Shown piece by piece: positions 10,475 through 19,954 of a stretch of 64,000 bases of DNA. The position numbers and the translations under genes were made by a program. Origin of the DNA: Symsagittifera roscoffensis (taxonomy: Eukaryota > Xenacoelomorpha > Acoela > Convolutidae); NCBI RefSeq assembly GCF_963678635.1, contig NC_087064.1, forward strand, positions 81,133,526-81,197,525, written 5' to 3'. How positions within the stretch are numbered: the stretch's first letter is position 1; the number at the start of each line of letters is the position of its first letter. Under the pieces are notes generated by a model. It saw only the letters and a program-made list of their open reading frames with translations, was not told the origin of the DNA and searched no databases.

Positions 10475-10996
10475 GTCGGGTACATGGAGGTATCAGGTCG
10501 GGTGTGAGGGAGGAGTCTTGAGTCAGGTACTGGGGTGCGGCGCAGGTAAAGGGATCTTAAGATGTGATTGGCATGACAATTGAATTTTAAAAGAAAGAAT
10601 TGATGGTGCTAAAACATAAAATGAATCTGCATGTTCTTAAGGGAGATCCAATCAAATTGTTTTAAGTGACATGTGAATGATAAGATTTTAATCATATGGG
10701 TAGAAGGGGGGTCTCTAGGATAGGAACGTGACATACTAAGTTTTAATGAGCTCTATGTTTTCAGATCAAGTTTGAAAACAAAGTTGAATATCCAACTACA
10801 CTCAAGCGAGAAACAGAAAAAGAGAATCTTGATTGAACACGCGACAATCCGGATCTACAGCAAGTGCTTGCAAGAGAAGATTTCTAGAGATTTCTTGAAT
10901 TGGGTAATACTTGAGTTGGTAAGGTAATTCTTGAGTTGGTAAGGTAATTCTTGAGCTGGTTGACATCTATCTACACACATCCCGAAGTTATAAAGA
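10475..10996 (+). other. ORF1-ORF2 spacer with triplicated 21-bp motif
   Basis: 522 bp without a coding frame. At about 10903-10963 a 21-bp unit containing ACTTGAGTTGGTAAGG or ATTCTTGAGTTGGTAAGG occurs three times in a row, the last copy changed to CTTGAGCTGG. The GGTAAGG inside the first units resembles a splice donor. The ORF2 ATG follows 34 bp later. How ORF2 is expressed (internal promoter, splicing, trans-splicing or re-initiation) is not shown by the sequence. Confidence 0.6.
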
Positions 10997-13426
10997 ATGG
11001 CAGACCGATTCTGGAACTCTATGCCCACGGCTCTGCAGAGGCCCACTCTTGACGAGCTGTACAGACGCTTGAGGGACCTGGACCACACCCAGATCGACGA
11101 GAGAATGGCGGTGATGCTGAATGCGATCCTCCAGTTGGAGGATCAGGGCGAGTGCAGGGAGTCTGCGACGGAGGCTGTCTTGATAGTCGGCTACACCACT
11201 GAGGGCATATCAAATCGAGCACAGACCAGATGGTTGTCTTGGAATGCGGATGGAGGAGTAAGGGGCTTTGACTTGGCAAGAAATCCTGGCCTGAGTAACA
11301 ACACCGAACACGGCGCAGGAGAGTTCCCGCTACCGACGAGGCCAACAGCGAGATCCACGGGCCAGAGCTCGAGTAAGGTGCCGTCGATGTCGCGAGCGCA
11401 ACAGACGACCGAGGCATATCCGGAGCTGGGAGTCCTAAGGAAAGATCTTGAGAAGGCGCTGAAGGAAAGGAATAAAGCGAACCTCGATCGGGATCAGGCG
11501 AAGTTGGATAGGGAGAGGCTTCAGCTGGAGAGAGACCAGGCAGTCGACGAGCGGGATCAGACGTTGAAATTACTTGAGATGCTAAGGGCGGAACATCAGC
11601 AGGAGCTAAAGGTGCGGGAGAACGCCGCGAATCGCGATCAACTAAAGTCGGAGTTGGAAAGGATAGAACAACGACAACGCGAGCTGGACGCACAAAAGGG
11701 AGCCAGGTCAAACGAACGAGTGGTGACAAGCTCAAGGCCAGAGTCGCGCATGGAGGTGGATGAAGCTCCCAGGGCTAGAGGACGGTTCAACCTTGACCGC
11801 GAGGCCAGGGAACACATGAGTGAAGGGTTGGAGGTCTGGATACCGAATGACGCGACGCCCTCCTTGCGCAATCTAGAGACCCAACCTGTACGTCCTCTGA
11901 TGGATGTGGTGTTACCAGGATACACACCAACCTCGACCTCGAGCGGTAGTCAGGTGAGTGGCGCCTCATCGCGCCTGAAGGAGCTGGGCGAGAAATTGCA
12001 GCAGCAGAGTCGTGAAAGAGCGACAAGGCCAGAGCTTCCACCGACTTGGAGGGAACAGCCGGTCAGAAACGTCGTGATCGCGAGCTACAAGAAGGACACA
12101 GAGGGGAACTACCACAAGCATAGTCGGCTGGACTGGAATGCGGAACAGCAAGCCAGGAGGGACTGCTTCCACGACGCAGCCTGGGTGCAGTATCTAGCGC
12201 CACCTCGTGTGCCAGAGGGTGCGGTTCACCTGATTATAGGGGACAGCCTGGTGCGGGTGTTGACCCAGATCCGGTCACATTGGCAGACGGGGGTCTTGAG
12301 TTTCGCTGGAGCTGCTACGCCACAGATGTTGGCAACACTGGACATGCTAGGAATGACCAAAGTTTACACAGTCACCTTGATGGTTGGGACCAACGACGTG
12401 TCGAGAGGAGAAGCAAGGAAAGTGACGAGGCTAAGCGACAAGATAAATTGCCTTCTTGAGGAGCTGAGGATCCAAATGGATCCCATCCTGTTGACGATAT
12501 GCACGGTCCCCTATAACATGATGTTTGATCAACACTCCCTAGAGATGAACCAGAGGGTGCGGAGCCTGAACAAGGCGATCAGAGAAATACACCGAAACAG
12601 TGTGCTTCCTCTCAGGCTGTTAGACGTTGCAGAACGCATGGAGAACAAGGGATTCCCTGAAGACACCTCGAAAGATGGAATCCATTTCGATAGGCCAAGG
12701 GGAGCTGAGTGGCTGAACGATGTCTTCCAGGTTCACATAAACACGCTAGAAGCGGACCTGCTGGAGACAGCCCAATTCACTTTAGGGCCACCTCCCAACC
12801 CACCATTCCTTGCCTCGAGGGCCTTGGCTGGTCGATTGGGAGCGAGAGTTGATACTAGAGATAGCTCGAGGAGCAATCAGACCCGATTGCAGAGTGCCAC
12901 ACCAATGGAGTCGGAGGAGGTAGAGTCATCAACACCTCCGACCTCGGCGATGTCCTCCGTGGTGGTGGCAGATGGCAGGAGAGAAAAGAAGTCTAGGGAG
13001 ACTACCCGCTTGAGATATCCTGAGAAGGTGAAGGAACTGGATCTAGAGACTTTGGAATGCAGGCGAGAGTTGGCGGAAACCCTGGGGATTGAACGAGTGT
13101 CGCATGAGGACTTGAATAGACATCATTGCGTAGACTGGTTGAAAGCACACGAGGCGCATTTCTCGAGAACGAAGTTAATGGAGACTACAGACCTGACTGG
13201 AATTCCCACAAAAACGATCATGGGACCCATTAACTACAGGCCTCTTAAGCAGCTAGGGAGTCCTGGACTCATAGCAGAACCTCCCAAGCACCGAACTGGC
13301 ATCGCCAGGATCAAGTTGGCAACCCCGGCGCAATTGAAGGTAGTAGACAAGCTGCTCAACCCGGGGGGGATGGAGTTGCCTGACGCTGCTTACGAAGGTC
13401 CAAGGCTGGCAGAGGATCCCAGGTAA
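10997..13426 (+). CDS. ORF2: coiled-coil protein with intact SGNH hydrolase domain, retroelement-encoded
   Basis: 809 residues; starts at an ATG in good context (AAGAATGG). Residues about 145-240 form a charged coiled coil rich in Arg, Glu, Gln and Lys. Residues about 405-590 form an SGNH/GDSL-type hydrolase fold: GDS at 415-417 (nucleophile S417), a following glycine block II, GTND at 464-467 (oxyanion N466) and DGIH at 560-563 (D560 and H563). In this superfamily the triad hydrolyses esters, for example acyl or acetyl groups on lipids or carbohydrates; the substrate here is unknown. Residues about 600-809 are unrecognised and partly low-complexity. SGNH-type ORFs are known in some non-LTR elements of the CR1 group, where esterase activity has been proposed to aid membrane interaction. 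Finding one downstream of Ty3/gypsy pol is unusual. The frame ends at a single TAA and reopens at once as ORF3. Confidence 0.9.
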   Translation: MADRFWNSMPTALQRPTLDELYRRLRDLDHTQIDERMAVMLNAILQLEDQGECRESATEAVLIVGYTTEGISNRAQTRWLSWNADGGVRGFDLARNPGLSNNTEHGAGEFPLPTRPTARSTGQSSSKVPSMSRAQQTTEAYPELGVLRKDLEKALKERNKANLDRDQAKLDRERLQLERDQAVDERDQTLKLLEMLRAEHQQELKVRENAANRDQLKSELERIEQRQRELDAQKGARSNERVVTSSRPESRMEVDEAPRARGRFNLDREAREHMSEGLEVWIPNDATPSLRNLETQPVRPLMDVVLPGYTPTSTSSGSQVSGASSRLKELGEKLQQQSRERATRPELPPTWREQPVRNVVIASYKKDTEGNYHKHSRLDWNAEQQARRDCFHDAAWVQYLAPPRVPEGAVHLIIGDSLVRVLTQIRSHWQTGVLSFAGAATPQMLATLDMLGMTKVYTVTLMVGTNDVSRGEARKVTRLSDKINCLLEELRIQMDPILLTICTVPYNMMFDQHSLEMNQRVRSLNKAIREIHRNSVLPLRLLDVAERMENKGFPEDTSKDGIHFDRPRGAEWLNDVFQVHINTLEADLLETAQFTLGPPPNPPFLASRALAGRLGARVDTRDSSRSNQTRLQSATPMESEEVESSTPPTSAMSSVVVADGRREKKSRETTRLRYPEKVKELDLETLECRRELAETLGIERVSHEDLNRHHCVDWLKAHEAHFSRTKLMETTDLTGIPTKTIMGPINYRPLKQLGSPGLIAEPPKHRTGIARIKLATPAQLKVVDKLLNPGGMELPDAAYEGPRLAEDPR

Positions 13427-13430
13427 GGGA
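13421..13430 (+). promoter_or_regulatory. In-frame TAA between ORF2 and ORF3, embedded in a splice-donor-like CAGGTAAGG
   Basis: ORF2 ends in TAA at 13424-13426 and the same frame stays open from 13427 to 19876. The stop lies inside CCCAGGTAAGGG, a near-perfect animal 5' splice-site consensus. Three readings fit: stop-codon readthrough, a spliced junction that removes the stop, or one recent nonsense mutation in an ORF of about 2950 codons. Sequence alone does not choose. Confidence 0.5.
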
Positions 13431-16400
13431 AGCCCTGTGGTGGCACCCAATTGGCCAAGACTCTGGCAGTTTATGATAGAGCAGATCCAGCTGCTGCAAG
13501 AGTGATCATTGTGGCGGGATCAGACTTCGAAGGAACGTCTCCCAAGTTGTTCTGGCCGGAGACTCTGGTATACTCTTTGCCAGGAGCCGAATTGAACCAG
13601 ATGTTGACCCTAGTGGTGGCAATAAAGTCGGAGATGCCCTGTGAACCTGAGCTGTTATTGTTTGCAGGAATGAATGACCACCTGCACGCGATGGGACTTC
13701 TTGAGCAACTGAAGGGCAAAGAGGTTCCGACATCAAAGAAGATATGGGAGGCTATTCAGGCTTTATTTGCGGCGATGAATGAGGTACAAGAGAACGTAGC
13801 CTCGAGATTTGGGTCCAAGACAAAGGTGGTGTTTACCACATCCCCAGGATACGCCAGCATGCCACCCGCCCTACAATTCGTGTATGCGGTCTTAATCTTG
13901 ATAGCGGAAGGGAGTGAATGGCGGATTCTGATGGCAGCCCCCAATCGAGAGCTGGAGCCAGTAAACTTGAGACTTTACAGATCAGAATTACCAGCGGCAT
14001 GGGCTGACATATCTCATGCGCTGAGGGGCTTTTACGGACTAGCCGATGTCTTGATTGTATTGGATGAGGTACTCTTGCTAGAGATATCGAACTTTGCTAG
14101 ACAACTCAAGTTCAGCCCAGTCATCGGGGACGATCACCCGGCGATAAACCAGTTGACGGCCAGCCTGTGGTTCCGGAGTATGGATGTGAAAGTCGCAAAT
14201 TCCACCAGCAGGACTAGAGGTCCCAGCAACGAGAGAAGAAATGTGGTCGAGACGGAGAAACAGTTAGAATCGATGAAATATCGCTTGACCCAAGAGAATG
14301 GCTGGTGGCCATTCCTGACACCAAGGCTGGAGAACGCCACGAATAAAACGAGGGAGGAAGCACCACTCCTCGTGAAACAGATCTGGAGTTTTCTAGAGAA
14401 GCAACTGGAGCTAGCTGAAAGGAGAGACATGACGGTGGTTAGATTTGTCTCGGCCGCCAATGAAGTGACGATTGGAGGATTTTGGAGAGAGCACGCCAAC
14501 GGCGAATTGAAAACTAGGAGAGATTACGAGATTCTCAAGTTCTTGAGTCCTTGCTGGGAGAGAGAATTCTTGGCAGGAGTGTTCGGCACCACGGCGACTA
14601 TCTTCGGAGCCTTCGTGCAAGAGATACTGGGCATGCCCATCAGCCTGCTCTTGGCCCTGTATTTGGTCTACCCCAGATACTTGTTCAATATGGGTCCAGC
14701 ATATATGTTTAGTCGGGGAGTGGAGACACTTCGAGTTGATGGGTATCTGGCACTAGTGCTCTTGACCCATGGGGAATTGGTGTCGTTTCATCGGTTAATG
14801 GAATATGGAGAACCTCTGTCTATGGGGAAAGTCCACACGAGCATTGAAACCAGCTCCTACAAGTGCGCCGCAGGGTTGAAGACACTGCTGGTGCAATACC
14901 TCATGATGCAGAATCGATACATGACGGGTGAAGATGAAAACCCAACCTCGAGAGAAGAATGGGAGAAGGCGAACAGAGGGATGCCTCTGTTGACGGACCT
15001 GTGTCTGGCAATGAGGTCGGACCCAATGGGGATAATCCGAGGTCTGGAGGAGGTGGTGACCTGCATCTATGGTCCAGCAGTAACGTACGCGTTTCCAGAT
15101 CCCCTGGTGATAACGTATCGTCACTCGGTGACGCACTTGAGTCTCATCAGCGTACTGGATGGTGCAGCACTGAATTGGTGTCAGCAGGAAGTGCTCAGGG
15201 CGCGTATGAGCAACACGGTACTCTTCGGAAAAGTGAAAGATGCTGAGATGATGGTGTGCAATTTCAGGGGACAAATGCAATGCAGAATGGGAGGCAAGCG
15301 AGAGGGCCCTATTGAAATGTATCCCAAATTCTGGAACTTGAACCCATTGACGGCGGACGGACGAGAAATCTTGAGAATTCCTGCCTGGAAGGAGTGCTTC
15401 GCACTGGTGAAGAGGGAGCTAGAGACCATAATGGAGAAAGAAATCCTCCCGGCAACCATGCCTGAGTTCCCAATAGTCAGGAGGATGACCTTAGGTATGA
15501 ATAGTCCCTTGGTAGTTCCCTCCATAATGGCGAGGATGAGGGCGGAGGAAATGCAGAAGGATTTCACTGATGGCTGGGACCCCCTGTTCATTGGCTACAC
15601 GGCGGCGGTCTATTTCCATACCAGCGAGATGAAGGTAAATTCGTGGACGACGCAAGCGAAAAAGAGTAGAGGTTCGCAGCCCCCAGGGTATGAGGTGAGG
15701 AAAGTCTTGAGAACTCTTGAGAAGGAGGGACTTGATAACATGTTGCCCATATGGGATGATGGCAGGATGATCGTGATGGAGGGGCACGTCGCACTGGTGG
15801 ACGACATGAAATTTGCCACGAGAAAATATAAAGCGCCCTATGGCTTGGAACAGGTGGAAATAAGACAGGAAGGAACAGAGCTAGATGCAGCAGGTCAACT
15901 GCACGTAGCACTGACGGAATACAAGAAGCTGGATCCTGCGACACCATCACCACTGTCCGTGGACACGCCTGGAGACAAGAGGAGCGGACCCGTTGAGGAT
16001 CGATTCAAAAGAATTCTTGAGAGAAGAAGAAATGAATCGGAGGAAGAAAGTATGGATGAAACTCTCAGTGAAGCTGGAGAGGACATGGAGGTGGGGAATA
16101 CACCTGAACCAGGGCCATCAGGGGAGGAACTCACCACTCAAGAGCTGTTGAAAGACTTGAGCGAAGAGAATTGGGCAGATACTGCCACACCACCTCTGAA
16201 CCCGTCCCCGCGGAAGAACCTAGAATTGCCATTGGCAGGTGAGACCTTCAATATGGGGATGTTACTCTTGAGCTCGGAGGAAAGGGGGAAGAACACGTTC
16301 GAAGGGAACAGGGACATATTCTTGGGATCTCTCGAGGATGACGCTTGGCAGGAGTTCCTGGAGGAATTCAATCGAGAAGTGGGCAGCGAGACGACGCTGG

Positions 16401-19400
16401 ACAAGTTCAAAAAGGAACTGTGGGACGCAGTAGTAAGATTCGGGGAACCGCTCCTGATAGGAACGGGCCTGGACGAGAAAGCAAGAAAAGAGCTGCTGAA
16501 CAAGCTAGTGGAGCTGAGGAACGCACGATCGAAGACTAGAAAAGAGAAATGTGAGGACAGCTCTACTCTGAAACGAAAAACTGTGGATAAAATGGTTGAT
16601 GATATAAAAAGGGATAAGGTTGGGACTAGTAATATGATTAAAAGTACTAATATCCTTAAGGCTCGAGCAGGGGGGAGGCAAGAGTTGGAAGGAGTGGATG
16701 GAGAGGTAGAATCAATGATGATAGCCACCACACCCTCGAGCAGAGACGTGAAGACTCGCAAGAGGAAGAGAGAAGTGGAAGGATGGGGTAGTCCTTCAGT
16801 GGATGCTGTTTCGGAGGGAAACTTGAGGGAGACGGCGCCCATCGTTTTGGCCCGATGCAAGACGGCGGCATACAAGAACAGCTCGGAACTCAGGAAACCA
16901 CTTGAAGTAGAAAAGGAAATAGAGGTTTCCACCAGTTCTACGTCAGAAGAAGACTTCAAGCCTCAGAAGGTAAACGTGAAGAGAGGTTCAACGAACGGAC
17001 AGGTAGGGGAAGTGGAGATCGGCAAAGAATGGATCTCGAAGGCACATCAGGAGATGAGCAAACAAGTGACGAGTGATCCATTGGAGAGGAACAAGACTAG
17101 GAACACTTCCCGGACGTGGTGGGTGGCCCTCGAAACATTGAAGGAAATGGAGGACTGCTTGAAGAAGTTGGATAGTGGAATAGCTCGCAGGCGACGCAAT
17201 TGGGCCACCCAGCAGAAAGCCGAGGTTAATAAGATAGAGATGGCGAGTCATCTGAAGAGGTCCTGGCAGAGTTTGTTGAAGGATCATTTTGAAGAGGCGA
17301 TGAGAACATCCTCATCAGCACCGCCACTAATGGCGAATCCCTTCGTTAGAACTGCGGGACAATTAATGTTCACCTGGAGTCTGGTGGGAATAGAGTTGGA
17401 GACATTGACCTCGTATGACAGGCTGAAGTTGGGAAGCAAGAAGCTAGAGGTGTATCAGACACTGATGCAACACGTGGCCAGGGACAATTCAGGCTTGAGC
17501 CTGGCTAGAAGAAAAGATGCCACATGTTTCTTGAGATGGACAATGTCTATGATGTCTGATAGCACCATCCTGGCATGCCACCAGAGAGCAAGTGGAAGTA
17601 AAACCATGGAGAGAAGAGTCTCAACGATCATCTTGAACGTATATCAGAGTACAGGAATAGAGAAAGAAGATAGCTCCAGAGTATCCTTGGAGAACCATCG
17701 AAAGCTGGACGAGGTACGGAGGTTCTCTAATAAGAAGTTCGAGGAAGAACATGATGTTCACCGTAACCTGGCCTCGTCAGAACAATACTCGAGACTCAGT
17801 GAGAAGGGGGAATACCAATATGTGTCTGGAGTGATGGGAATAGCCTACAATCCCTTCTTAGACTCGGAAGCTGGAGGAGCCCACAGAAACCATGAGGTAG
17901 CGGAGCTACTGAAGTTTTGGACAGAAAGGATAATGGAGATAGACGCAGTGGAGAAAGAGGGGCCGAGCCTGGGCCTGATTCTTGAGAAAACACCAGAGGT
18001 GATAAGCATACCGCGCTCAAACAAGAGAGTTGAAGTGAACATGGGCGGTGGAAATGGCTTGTTAACCACGAACTTGGGAGTGATATGGAAGCTACTAAGA
18101 CCCTCCTGGTGTCCACATCCCCATGCGAGTCTAATCGAGGAAACCACCGAGCGAGTGAGGTTAGCCCCAACGGAAGATGAAGATCTGGCGAAGTTGAGTG
18201 TGCTACATAAGCTAATCACACCCCAGATGCAAGAACCAAGCGAAAGGACGAGCGACCCCGGGTCAACAAAGAAATTGGAGCCGGGTAGCTGTCTGGATTC
18301 GACGTGTGGGAACGGAGAGCACATCTGCGATGGACGGTCATGCGTCAGAATACTGTCGTTTCAAAAAGAAGATCTGGTCACTTGGTTCGAAGACATCACA
18401 GAAAGGGAGAAAAGTGAAGTGCAAATAATAGCGGAATGTTACGCGAGAACCACGGTGAATATAGCGACAGCTCTCGGATTCTTCTCGAGAATGTGTGATC
18501 TGCAGGCACTGGAGAGACTGGAGTCTGAGCATCATTTAGTGACGGCGTTGAGCGTAGAATCATGGCCCGGGGTGTTGCAGGTGACTCAAAAACACATCCG
18601 GAGCTGGAAGGTTGGTCTTGAGGCGGAAATGGGATTTCCCTTGAGCGAAGCTTATGGCTTGCCATTGAACGCGAAGTCGCTGATAGGGTCAATGATGGCC
18701 AACTTGTGCGGAAGTCACTACCCGCTACACATGGCGATGGTGGAAGTGTCCAGCCAGAGAATACTGGTGGACAAGGCCTTCTCAGTGCCCAAGTGCGTGA
18801 GGTTGGCTCGGATATCGCATCACTCGCACAAGTTGTTGAGAAAAATCAAAGGGACAGTACCAAAAGAATTGAGAGATGACTTGAGCGAAATCTGGGGAGA
18901 AGATCTTCTGAAGTTGGAAAGAGAAAACACAAGCGATCACGAGAGACAAAACGTGATCGGGAAACCTGTGGGAAGTACTCCAAACCTGGAAGACAATGAC
19001 ACGATGCACGAGAAAATGATGGAGCTTGAGCCTCTCTTGGAAGCCTCAGGGGAGCGTAATCTCAGGAGCATTGAGATCTCTCATGGGGAATGCCCATGCC
19101 ACTGTTTGGCACAAACGGTGTGGTATCCAGATCACAAGAACCTTTGCCTGGTGTGGGATGTGGAAGAGATTCGGTCGATCGGACTGCCGGATCACCGGCA
19201 GAAGGTGACGCTCTTAGTAGTGAGCACGATGTTAGCTCTGAGATGGATAGAAGAGAATATAACGAAGTATCGGGAGGCGACGACACCAACGGCTGAGTCA
19301 ATATACGCGATAGACTACAGCAGGAGACTTGAGTTGTTTGAGACTGCGTGCAAAGTATTCGCCATACCAACGGAAGTCAGGCACGTATGGAGTCGCTTGA

Positions 19401-19876
19401 GGTACTTTCCATGGTTTCGGGCGACACTGACGTCTTGGTTGTACAGGGCAACGAAAGATCACATGAGAAAACATCAAAAGGAGTATCGACAGTTCCAGGC
19501 CGAGATTGGGCCGGAAGCTTTCAAGAGACCCCTGCTAACCCATCGTAATGCGATCACGACGGGATGGAAGAGAGTGGGTAAGATGTCTAGAGACAATACC
19601 AAAGCAAGGGAGTCGATACTAGAGGAAGACCTGGCGAAGAACGTGAGCTTGAGCCTGCACAACTCCTTTTGTTTGAACCGAGAAGCTAGGGTGAAGGCAC
19701 TACCCAACCAGGCAAAGAGATTGCAGGAGCAGAGAGAATGGATGCGATCTTATGAACAACTGAAGGCTTGGGAGGAGATTGTGATTAGTTCCGATGATGA
19801 AGAGGAACTGTTGAGACAGTTTGCCGCATCTAGCACTTCAGGATGCAGTACATCCAAGGCGAAGAGCACGAGGTGA
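13427..19876 (+). CDS. ORF3: very large retroelement protein with a second, altered SGNH-like domain
   Basis: The frame opens right after the ORF2 stop, in the same frame, and has no ATG before 13601. A TTG at 13451 is the only near start, so readthrough or another mechanism is more likely than initiation there. Counting from 13451, residues about 15-205 resemble SGNH hydrolases: GSD at 23-25 where GDS is expected, a glycine block near 45, GMND at 73-76 and DISH at 186-189. The strand order fits, but Ser and Asp are swapped at the nucleophile motif, so activity is doubtful. The next part (about 205-800) is globular with some hydrophobic stretches (near 380-415). Residues about 840-1180 are acidic and Ser/Glu/Lys-rich. 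The C-terminal 900 residues are globular with scattered cysteines and end in an acidic, Ser-rich tail. I recognise no other domain. The length (2141 codons) and intactness argue for selection. Confidence 0.85.
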   Translation, partial: GKPCGGTQLAKTLAVYDRADPAAARVIIVAGSDFEGTSPKLFWPETLVYSLPGAELNQMLTLVVAIKSEMPCEPELLLFAGMNDHLHAMGLLEQLKGKEVPTSKKIWEAIQALFAAMNEVQENVASRFGSKTKVVFTTSPGYASMPPALQFVYAVLILIAEGSEWRILMAAPNRELEPVNLRLYRSELPAAWADISHALRGFYGLADVLIVLDEVLLLEISNFARQLKFSPVIGDDHPAINQLTASLWFRSMDVKVANSTSRTRGPSNERRNVVETEKQLESMKYRLTQENGWWPFLTPRLENATNKTREEAPLLVKQIWSFLEKQLELAERRDMTVVRFVSAANEVTIGGFWREHANGELKTRRDYEILKFLSPCWEREFLAGVFGTTATIFGAFVQEILGMPISLLLALYLVYPRYLFNMGPAYMFSRGVETLRVDGYLALVLLTHGELVSFHRLMEYGEPLSMGKVHTSIETSSYKCAAGLKTLLVQYLMMQNRYMTGEDENPTSREEWEKANRGMPLLTDLCLAMRSDPMGIIRGLEEVVTCIYGPAVTYAFPDPLVITYRHSVTHLSLISVLDGAALNWCQQEVLRARMSNTVLFGKVKDAEMMVCNFRGQMQCRMGGKREGPIEMYPKFWNLNPLTADGREILRIPAWKECFALVKRELETIMEKEILPATMPEFPIVRRMTLGMNSPLVVPSIMARMRAEEMQKDFTDGWDPLFIGYTAAVYFHTSEMKVNSWTTQAKKSRGSQPPGYEVRKVLRTLEKEGLDNMLPIWDDGRMIVMEGHVALVDDMKFATRKYKAPYGLEQVEIRQEGTELDAAGQLHVALTEYKKLDPATPSPLSVDTPGDKRSGPVEDRFKRILERRRNESEEESMDETLSEAGEDMEVGNTPEPGPSGEELTTQELLKDLSEENWADTATPPLNPSPRKNLELPLAGETFNMGMLLLSSEERGKNTFEGNRDIFLGSLEDDAWQEFLEEFNREVGSETTLDKFKKELWDAVVRFGEPLLIGTGLDEKARKELLNKLVELRNARSKTRKEKCEDSSTLKRKTVDKMVDDIKRDKVGTSNMIKSTNILKARAGGRQELEGVDGEVESMMIATTPSSRDVKTRKRKREVEGWGSPSVDAVSEGNLRETAPIVLARCKTAAYKNSSELRKPLEVEKEIEVSTSSTSEEDFKPQKVNVKRGSTNGQVGEVEIGKEWISKAHQEMSKQVTSDPLERNKTRNTSRTWWVALETLKEMEDCLKKLDSGIARRRRNWATQQKAEVNKIEMASHLKRSWQSLLKDHFEEAMRTSSSAPPLMANPFVRTAGQLMFTWSLVGIELETLTSYDRLKLGSKKLEVYQTLMQHVARDNSGLSLARRKDATCFLRWTMSMMSDSTILACHQRASGSKTMERRVSTIILNVYQSTGIEKEDSSRVSLENHRKLDEVRRFSNKKFEEEHDVHRNLASSEQYSRLSEKGEYQYVSGVMGIAYNPFLDSEAGGAHRNHEVAELLKFWTERIMEIDAVEKEGPSLGLILEKTPEVISIPRSNKRVEVNMGGGNGLLTTNLGVIWKLLRPSWCPHPHASLIEETTERVRLAPTEDEDLAKLSVLHKLITPQMQEPSERTSDPGSTKKLEPGSCLDSTCGNGEHICDGRSCVRILSFQKEDLVTWFEDITEREKSEVQIIAECYARTTVNIATALGFFSRMCDLQALERLESEHHLVTALSVESWPGVLQVTQKHIRSWKVGLEAEMGFPLSEAYGLPLNAKSLIGSMMANLCGSHYPLHMAMVEVSSQRILVDKAFSVPKCVRLARISHHSHKLLRKIKGTVPKELRDDLSEIWGEDLLKLERENTSDHERQNVIGKPVGSTPNLEDNDTMHEKMMELEPLLEASGERNLRSIEISHGECPCHCLAQTVWYPDHKNLCLVWDVEEIRSIGLPDHRQKVTLLVVSTMLALRWIEENITKYREATTPTAESIYAIDYSRRLELFETACKVFAIPTEVRHVWSRLRYFPWFRATLTSWLYRATKDHMRKHQKEYRQFQAEIGPEAFKRPLLTHRNAITTGWKRVGKMSRDNTKARESILEEDLAKNVSLSLHNSFCLNREARVKALPNQAKRLQEQREWMRSYEQLKAWEEIVISSDDEEELLRQFAASSTSGCSTSKAKSTR

Positions 19877-19904
19877 ATGGGCAAATCGGATGGATCTTGA
19901 GTCT

Positions 19905-19920
19905 TGAGAGGGAAGGGGGG
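19905..19920 (+). other. Candidate polypurine tract (second-strand primer site)
   Basis: GAGAGGGAAGGGGGG begins about 28 bp after the ORF3 stop. LTR retroelements have such a tract directly 5' of the 3' LTR, so the LTR would begin near 19921-19928. This rests on position and composition; the LTR has not been confirmed by a matching 5' copy. Confidence 0.5.
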
Positions 19921-19927
19921 CTTGAGT

Positions 19928-19954
19928 GTGAATCCGAGTGAAACTTGGATTCAC
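19928..19954 (+). other. Short hairpin just after the polypurine tract
   Basis: GTGAATCCGAGT and ACTTGGATTCAC form 12-bp arms with one mismatch around a GAA loop. It sits where the 3' LTR should begin and could be part of the LTR terminus or an RNA signal. Confidence 0.55.

Noticed and set aside
13451-13453. TTG at 13451 as the ORF3 start
   Set aside because: TTG is not a usual animal start codon, and the frame is already open from 13427 directly behind the ORF2 stop.
1534-19707. Minus-strand open frames opposite the retroelement ORFs
   Set aside because: All are shadows of the plus-strand coding frames, with unnatural Ser/Leu/Cys-rich composition and no motifs.
13427-19876. Envelope glycoprotein in ORF3
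   Set aside because: There is no signal peptide and no clear fusion peptide or terminal membrane anchor. Hydrophobic stretches near residues 380-415 are internal and isolated.
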